This document shows positions 8,217-12,203 of a stretch of 12,203 nt of DNA, piece after piece. The stretch is from CAZTGZ01 sp044339595 (GTDB lineage: Bacteria; Bacteroidota; Bacteroidia; NS11-12g; UBA9320), in assembly GCA_044339595.1 (NCBI GenBank), contig JBIIVF010000073.1:1-12203 (forward strand), written 5' to 3'. Every line of letters starts with the position of its first letter. Position 1 is the stretch's first letter. The translations under genes were made by a program, and so were the position numbers. The notes below the pieces were generated by a model. The model was not told the origin of the DNA. It saw only the letters and a program-made list of their open reading frames with translations, and made no database searches.

Positions 8217-8238
8217 ACAATTTGGTTGTTTAAATTGT
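8217..8238. promoter_or_regulatory. Inverted repeat ACAATTT-N8-AAATTGT upstream of nfu
   Basis: The perfect 7-bp arms (8217-8223 and 8232-8238) directly abut and overlap by one base the putative -7 element of nfu, where an operator could act. There is no T-run after it, so it is not a normal terminator for the helicase gene. The sequence is AT-rich, and chance occurrence is quite possible. Confidence 0.22.
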
Positions 8239-8245
8239 AAATTTG
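8238..8245 (+). promoter_or_regulatory. Putative -7 promoter element for nfu
   Basis: TAAATTTG matches the Bacteroidota TAnnTTTG element exactly, 25 bp before the GTG start, implying a leader of about 20 nt. A TTTG lies upstream at 8221-8224 but only 13 nt away, which is too close for a standard -33 box. The 13-mer ATTGTAAATTTGT is identical to the one upstream of the gene at 1-470. Confidence 0.5.
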
Positions 8246-8270
8246 TAGAATCATTCTAAAGAACATCACC

Positions 8271-8828
8271 GTGCAAGAAATAATCACCGTTTACAGCGAA
8301 GCCACTCCCAATCCTGAATCCATGAAGTTTGTCATCAGCAAGATGATTCTTCCTAACGACAGTGTAGATTTCAGAGATGCATCTAAAGTGCAGAATAGCC
8401 CGTTGGCCGCCAAACTATTTGAATACCCCTTTGTGAAGGGTGTTTTTATCATGAATAATTTTATATCTATCACCAAACAGGCCGACCGTGAGTGGTTTGA
8501 TCTGATTCCTGAATTAAAGGAATTTGTAAAAAACTACGTAGAAAGTGGCGAACCGGTTGTGACCAAAAAGGAAGAATTGAGCGAAGAGGAAGAAACTGAA
8601 GCCATCCGAAAGATCAAACAACTGCTTGACGACCATGTGAAGCCAGCCGTTGAAATGGATGGCGGCGCTATTCATTACAAGAGTTTTAAAGAAGGGGTTG
8701 TTACTGTAGTGATGAAAGGATCTTGCAGTGGATGTCCATCGAGTACCATGACGTTAAAGGCCGGTATCGAAAATCTGTTAAAGCGCATGGTTCCTGAGGT
8801 TGAAGCCGTAGAAGCAGAAGCAGAATAA
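8271..8828 (+). CDS. nfu: Nfu/NifU-like iron-sulfur cluster carrier protein
   Basis: 185 aa with the standard two-domain Nfu layout. The N-terminal Nfu_N domain (about 5-92) has the signature ATPNPESMKF at 11-20. A short acidic linker (about 98-110) leads into the C-terminal NifU domain (about 110-175), with VKPAVEMDGG and the cluster-binding CSGCPSS motif (Cys152, Cys155). Nfu proteins hold a 4Fe-4S cluster between two CxxC motifs of a dimer and hand it to apo-enzymes. The start is GTG: the reading frame upstream has a stop at 8238-8240 and no ATG, and the next ATG at 8322 would remove the conserved TPNP segment. It follows the helicase-nuclease gene on the same strand after 87 bp and appears to have its own promoter. 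Confidence 0.95.
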   Translation: MQEIITVYSEATPNPESMKFVISKMILPNDSVDFRDASKVQNSPLAAKLFEYPFVKGVFIMNNFISITKQADREWFDLIPELKEFVKNYVESGEPVVTKKEELSEEEETEAIRKIKQLLDDHVKPAVEMDGGAIHYKSFKEGVVTVVMKGSCSGCPSSTMTLKAGIENLLKRMVPEVEAVEAEAE

Positions 8829-8835
8829 ATCTTCT

Positions 8836-10743
8836 CTATCTCAACAAATTAAACGCGCCGCGTTTAAACTGTTCTTTGTCGGGCAGGCAAGTTGAACGAA
8901 TTTCACAGATATACATATACACTCCCGGATCTGCAGGTGCTCCGTTAAAATTGCCATCCCAACGATCTTCAGGTGTTTCAGTTTTGAATACCAATTCTCC
9001 CCAACGATTGTAGATCAACATTTTATACGACTTGAGGCTGTGCAACTCGTGCACCGGGCCAAATGTATTATTAAAATCATCGTTGTTGGGTGAAAAGGCA
9101 TTGGGCATAAAATATTGTGCACCCCCTTCATATTGAATAATCTTAATGCTATCAGAAGCAGTGTAATTGCAGTATACGTCCTTCACTTCGACCCAATAAG
9201 TTCCGCCAAACTCTGTCAAAATATAGGGATCCCTTTCACCGGTATTCCATTTAAACTCATATCCGTCTCGATCTCGGATTCTCGTATCCAGAACAGTTAT
9301 ATCCCGGCTGCATTTTACCAATTGTTTCGGTCCGATATCTAAATTAAACGGTGCTCTCACCGTCACTGAAATAGTATCGGAAATCACACAACCATTATGT
9401 TCAGCCCTAACAGACCATTTACCGGCCTTATTGAGTGTTACGCGCTCAGTTGTTTCTCCGCTGCTCCACTGATACCGATAAACAGAAGATCCTGCTGATA
9501 TATCCATACTGTTGCCCTGACATAACATCGTGTCTTTCGGTAATGTAATTTGCGGATAAGGGTTCACGCCAAGATTGATTTCAGCCGATTCTGTGCAGCC
9601 ATAACGCCACACTTGCAAGGTGTATCTTCCCGCTGACTTTGGTGTTATTTCCGGAGTGGTGTCTCCTGTATTCCAAACATATCGCTCAAAAAACTGATTG
9701 TTCACCCCAAGGGTAAGCGGCGGCAACGATCCACAATAGGCGGTATCTTTACCCAAGGTAAAAGGCTTAATGGCCGGGTTGATAGTAATGTAATCTCTAA
9801 ATGATCCGCAATTAGTGAAAATCTCCACCCAATAGGTACCATAATTATTCACGGTAATGCTTTGCGTGGTATCAGAGGTTGACCATAATACCCGTTTGCC
9901 GGGATATCCTGCATTCAATGTTTTGTTAAAATTTTCTTCGCAGTAAAAGGTATCCTTTCCAACGGCAGTTTCGTGTTTAAAACTCTGCGCTTCGATAAAC
10001 ACCCACGAATCCCAGTTGTTATCGCCTACATCCGCAATCGAAAGCTTGATGGTGTACCATTCACAAGGAATGAGTGTCAATTTAGCTTCGAGTTTCGTGG
10101 TTTGCGCATCGTGCTGCAAAAACCTGTATGAAACCGAACCGGAAATATTGTTCTGCCGGAAGAATTCAGGATTTCTTAAATGGTTGATGTTGTCAATAGA
10201 CACAGAAAGATTGGTATTGGGCACCAAAGCTACATTCTGCTCTCCGGTAATACCGGGTCCTTCCACGAAGAAACCAAAAATATCACTGAATCCTTTGTTG
10301 ACCCATTCGATGTATTCTTCACTTGAAAAGATGTAATTAAAGACAACCTGACTGGTTTGTGGTCTGAATTCAAATTGTAATTCTGCCGCATCCACGGTGG
10401 TGTTTCCTGAATATTTATTCAACAAGGCACTTCCGGCGCCTCCTGCTCCTGAAGTATAAGTACCCGTAGAATTGGGACCTTTTGCCCCTACCGCCAATCC
10501 GGATGATAAAATGATGCCCTTATCAATCCCTAATCCGGCACTGAGCCCATTTTCAAACAAAGACAAACTCCGGTCATATCCTTTATAAACGATGTTTCTG
10601 ATTTCAATACCTGCATCACCTGAAAGCACATTCTTAACGAGGATGTTGGGAGATATACCATCTGCCACTACCAACTGTGCTTTTGCAACAGGGCAAACCA
10701 ACCACAACGCCAACCAGATGCTGATTACCGAAACCTTGAACAT
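8836..10743 (-). CDS. Choice-of-anchor L and CHU_C (T9SS type B sorting) surface protein with four two-Cys Ig-like repeats
   Basis: 635 aa. The signal peptide covers 1-23 (MFKVSVISIWLALWLVCPVAKAQ, cleaved near AKA-Q). A choice-of-anchor L domain spans about 26-256, with FNYIFSSEEY at 135-144 and a DSWVFIEAQSF end. Four Ig-like repeats follow (about 262-323, 328-392, 393-462, 464-536). Each has a cysteine pair 44-47 residues apart (268/312, 337/383, 408/452, 478/525), and three open with (G/P)KDT. The last part (544-635) is the gliding-motility-associated C-terminal domain CHU_C, with PNAFSPNNDDFNNTF, YNRWGELVF and WDG, which is the T9SS type B signal. Expected at the cell surface; an adhesive role is inferred. 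ATG 10743 is preferred over TTG 10755 because ATG gives a compact signal peptide and the TTG would overlap the likely promoter. It converges on nfu. Confidence 0.93.
   Translation of the reverse strand: MFKVSVISIWLALWLVCPVAKAQLVVADGISPNILVKNVLSGDAGIEIRNIVYKGYDRSLSLFENGLSAGLGIDKGIILSSGLAVGAKGPNSTGTYTSGAGGAGSALLNKYSGNTTVDAAELQFEFRPQTSQVVFNYIFSSEEYIEWVNKGFSDIFGFFVEGPGITGEQNVALVPNTNLSVSIDNINHLRNPEFFRQNNISGSVSYRFLQHDAQTTKLEAKLTLIPCEWYTIKLSIADVGDNNWDSWVFIEAQSFKHETAVGKDTFYCEENFNKTLNAGYPGKRVLWSTSDTTQSITVNNYGTYWVEIFTNCGSFRDYITINPAIKPFTLGKDTAYCGSLPPLTLGVNNQFFERYVWNTGDTTPEITPKSAGRYTLQVWRYGCTESAEINLGVNPYPQITLPKDTMLCQGNSMDISAGSSVYRYQWSSGETTERVTLNKAGKWSVRAEHNGCVISDTISVTVRAPFNLDIGPKQLVKCSRDITVLDTRIRDRDGYEFKWNTGERDPYILTEFGGTYWVEVKDVYCNYTASDSIKIIQYEGGAQYFMPNAFSPNNDDFNNTFGPVHELHSLKSYKMLIYNRWGELVFKTETPEDRWDGNFNGAPADPGVYMYICEIRSTCLPDKEQFKRGAFNLLR
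8849..8867. terminator. Perfect 19-bp palindrome at the convergent 3' ends of nfu and the CHU_C gene (possible terminator)
   Basis: TTAAACGCG-C-CGCGTTTAA has 9-bp arms around one central base. As RNA it can fold into an 8-bp stem with a 3-nt loop. It lies 21 bp after the nfu stop and inside the last codons of the CHU_C gene. The downstream U-tract on the nfu strand is poor (ACTGTTCTTTG), so termination is only a possibility. With just 7 bp between the two stop codons, a shared structure here would be economical. Confidence 0.35.
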
Positions 10744-10759
10744 ATTTTTATTCAACTTA

Positions 10760-10766
10760 CAAAGTA
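10760..10766 (-). promoter_or_regulatory. Weak promoter candidate for the CHU_C protein gene
   Basis: On the minus strand there is TTG-N20-TACTTTG. The -7 part is one base shorter than TAnnTTTG, but the TTG sits at a reasonable -33 distance. It would place the start of transcription about 10 nt before ATG 10743. No better TAnnTTTG match exists between 10744 and 10921 on this strand. Confidence 0.22.
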
Positions 10767-10894
10767 CATGCTATTATCCCATATATCAACACTTTTTACA
10801 CATTTATTATCTTCATTTAATGCACCGTTTTCCTTAAAAGGCAAGAATATGACTGTAATCTTAGACACAAACGCAGGAAATTTCGGGTTAATAT

Positions 10895-10902
10895 TATCTT
10901 TG
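10895..10902 (+). promoter_or_regulatory. Putative -7 promoter element for the 222-aa T9SS protein gene
   Basis: TATCTTTG is an exact TAnnTTTG match 19 bp before the ATG at 10922, implying a very short leader of about 13 nt. No TTG or TTTG is present at the -33 spacing. Confidence 0.42.
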
Positions 10903-10921
10903 AAAATTATATCACACTTAT

Positions 10922-11590
10922 ATGAAACACATTTTACCTTCCTTGCTCTTGATTTTCCTTTCTTTTTGTGGATTTGAATCTAAGTCACAAATAAATTTTT
11001 CTCCCAAAGTTGGAGAAGTGAACGGATATTCAGACAATTTTGATGTGGCCATTTATAGCAAATTCACCAATCTTTCTGATTACGACAGTTTCAGATGGGT
11101 AAGAAAATCCAATGTTCTGGCCACAGGCTGGGAGTCTGCTGTATGCGATAACATACAGTGTCATGCGGCAACCGTTGATTCTTCCGATTTTCTTTTGTCT
11201 AAAAACGATTCATTTAGCTTTAGCTTTCACTTTTATCCATATGACAAAGCCGGTCAAGGCAATATGGAAGTATATGTTTATGCACTGTTGAATCCGAGTG
11301 TGAACACATCCGGCACCTACAAGACTACCATATGGAAACTCAGTGTTCCCGAAACCGTGGTTGCTCGTACTTTTTTCCCAAATCCCATTCAAAACACTCT
11401 GTATTCGGATGTTTTGAAACCGGGTGCTGTGGTAAGCATCATGAATGCAAGCGGCGCTCAGGTTGGAAGTTTTACATTTGATGAAATCACCCAAGGTGCA
11501 GATTTAAGCTTTCTTGCCAATGGCCTGTACATCGCTGAAATCAACGATGCCGGAACCTTTAGCAGAGAAAAACTGATCATCCGCCGTTAA
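10922..11590 (+). CDS. Small secreted protein with T9SS type A sorting domain
   Basis: 222 aa. It has an N-terminal signal peptide (1-23, MKHILPSLLLIFLSFCGFESKSQ). Cys16 is preceded by Phe, which does not fit a lipobox, so signal peptidase I cleavage is more likely. The central domain (about 24-143) is of unknown function, mostly predicted beta strand. It contains FRWVRK (57-62) followed by GWESAVCDNIQC (69-80, Cys75 and Cys80), a Trp/Cys pattern I associate with small Bacteroidota secreted proteins without a known role. Residues about 146-222 form a type A T9SS signal (FFPNPIQNTL at 151-160, a GLYIAEI strand and a basic end KLIIRR). It is divergent from the CHU_C gene and converges on the outer-membrane barrel gene 12 bp downstream. 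Function unknown beyond export. Confidence 0.85.
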   Translation: MKHILPSLLLIFLSFCGFESKSQINFSPKVGEVNGYSDNFDVAIYSKFTNLSDYDSFRWVRKSNVLATGWESAVCDNIQCHAATVDSSDFLLSKNDSFSFSFHFYPYDKAGQGNMEVYVYALLNPSVNTSGTYKTTIWKLSVPETVVARTFFPNPIQNTLYSDVLKPGAVVSIMNASGAQVGSFTFDEITQGADLSFLANGLYIAEINDAGTFSREKLIIRR

Positions 11591-11602
11591 TACAGCCTTC
11601 CA

Positions 11603-12203
11603 TTAGAAATTCGCGGTCATGGTCACCATCACTTGTGTGTTGGTCCATGTACCATTGCTTACCGGCACAGCAGTTCTGTTGAGCACATAAGGTTGCACCA
11701 TGTCTTGGGTAATCAATCGGCTGATGCCCAAGTCCAATCCCCAGGTTTTCTCTTTGATGCCCAATCCACCTGAAATGGACTGACTTGACAATTCGCTGCT
11801 GTTGTCTCTGAACGGATTTCCGTATCGAGCATATCCTGCACGAAAGCGAAATACGTCTTGTACATACTCCCCACCGATTCTCATGTTATACGCCAAAGCG
11901 TATTTTGATCGAATCATATCATTGGCTGCTTCAAACTCATTGATTTCTGGGCGCAACCGCATGGTACTGTAGTTCACCGCATCGAAATCAGCCGAGATAA
12001 ATCCTCTTTTTTCGAACAGATACGCCGCACTCAAAGTCGTTTTGGCCGGTGTTTGAATTTCGTAAGCATAGGTTCCTTTGACTGATCTGTAATCGTACAC
12101 CGCTCCGGTATCAAATACGGTTTTAAGGGTGGATGAATATTCGTCATCCAAATTCAGATTTACCGGTGTATTGTAAGATAGTCCAATGCGTATATTTTGG
12201 TTC
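11603..12203 (-). CDS. FadL/OmpP1/TodX-like outer-membrane transport protein, C-terminal part
   Basis: Partial gene: the frame is open to the right edge, giving 199 visible residues that begin NQNIRIGLSYNTPVNLNLDD. Alternating hydrophobic and polar strands end in MVTMTANF with a terminal Phe, the outer-membrane beta-barrel insertion signal. The IGLSYNTP strand, the RIGGEYVQDVFRFRAGYARYGNPF segment, the GGLGIKEKTWGLDLGISRL strand and the final strand agree with the Bacteroidota OmpP1/FadL family of barrels that import hydrophobic compounds; the substrate cannot be inferred. The TTG at 12151 is an internal Leu codon, not a start, because family-like sequence continues upstream to the edge. No terminator is visible in the 12-bp gap to the convergent 222-aa gene. 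Confidence 0.72.
   Translation of the reverse strand, partial: NQNIRIGLSYNTPVNLNLDDEYSSTLKTVFDTGAVYDYRSVKGTYAYEIQTPAKTTLSAAYLFEKRGFISADFDAVNYSTMRLRPEINEFEAANDMIRSKYALAYNMRIGGEYVQDVFRFRAGYARYGNPFRDNSSELSSQSISGGLGIKEKTWGLDLGISRLITQDMVQPYVLNRTAVPVSNGTWTNTQVMVTMTANF

Noticed and set aside
5103..8828. Helicase-nuclease plus neighbour as a new antiphage defence system
   Set aside because: The helicase-nuclease has the layout of general DNA-end repair enzymes, and the neighbour is a standard Nfu carrier. No toxin, sensor, methylase, mobile element or other defence gene is near.
10744..10755. TTG at 10753-10755 as the start of the CHU_C protein
   Set aside because: An ATG four codons downstream gives a compact normal signal peptide, and the TTG lies almost on the predicted transcription start.
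12149..12151. TTG at 12151 as the start of the outer-membrane protein
   Set aside because: The same frame continues upstream to the window edge with barrel-like sequence (IGLSYNTPVNLNL), so this is an internal leucine codon of a truncated gene.
1..12203. tRNA, rRNA, riboswitch or CRISPR array
   Set aside because: I scanned the intergenic regions (471-673, 4820-5102, 8184-8270, 10744-10921) and saw no cloverleaf, conserved aptamer or regularly spaced repeats; the rest is coding.

Overview
The window looks like a chromosomal segment of a Bacteroidota bacterium, probably an environmental member of the Flavobacteriales/Sphingobacteriales/Chitinophagales side of the phylum; the exact lineage cannot be read from it. 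The grounds are two kinds of type IX secretion (T9SS) C-terminal signals (type A, and the type B or CHU_C form), GEVED, PKD and choice-of-anchor L surface modules, a FadL/OmpP1-type outer-membrane barrel, moderately low GC, weak Shine-Dalgarno signals, and several upstream regions carrying the Bacteroidota -7 promoter element TAnnTTTG.

Left part (1-4819, minus strand): two tandem paralogous genes for large secreted T9SS proteins. The upstream member (674-4819, 1381 aa) is complete: signal peptide, two GEVED-type domains, PKD-type domains, a CUB-like domain, five Ig-like repeats and a type A sorting domain. It is followed by a strong intrinsic terminator. The second paralog starts at 470 and runs off the left edge; its first 156 residues align without a gap to the first copy at about 82% identity.

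Middle (4820-8828): a divergent intergenic region rich in TGACA/TGTCA words, then two plus-strand housekeeping-type genes. The first is a UvrD/PcrA-like helicase fused to a RecB/AddB-like PD-(D/E)XK nuclease, with four cysteines placed as in an iron-sulfur nuclease. The second is an Nfu-type iron-sulfur carrier with a GTG start and a good -7 element.

Right part (8836-12203): a minus-strand T9SS type B protein (choice-of-anchor L plus four two-cysteine Ig-like repeats plus CHU_C) converges on nfu with a 7-nt gap. A divergent small T9SS type A protein (222 aa) follows, and it converges on the 3' end of a FadL/OmpP1-like outer-membrane protein cut by the right edge.

Most of the coding content is cell-surface or secreted protein (adhesin-like), and the helicase-nuclease and Nfu genes sit between these surface genes. 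I see no tRNA, rRNA, CRISPR array, transposase, phage gene or convincing defence operon. The most distinctive points are the tandem paralogs with a conserved N-terminus, the putative Fe-S helicase-nuclease next to an Fe-S carrier gene, and shared regulatory words in front of unrelated genes.
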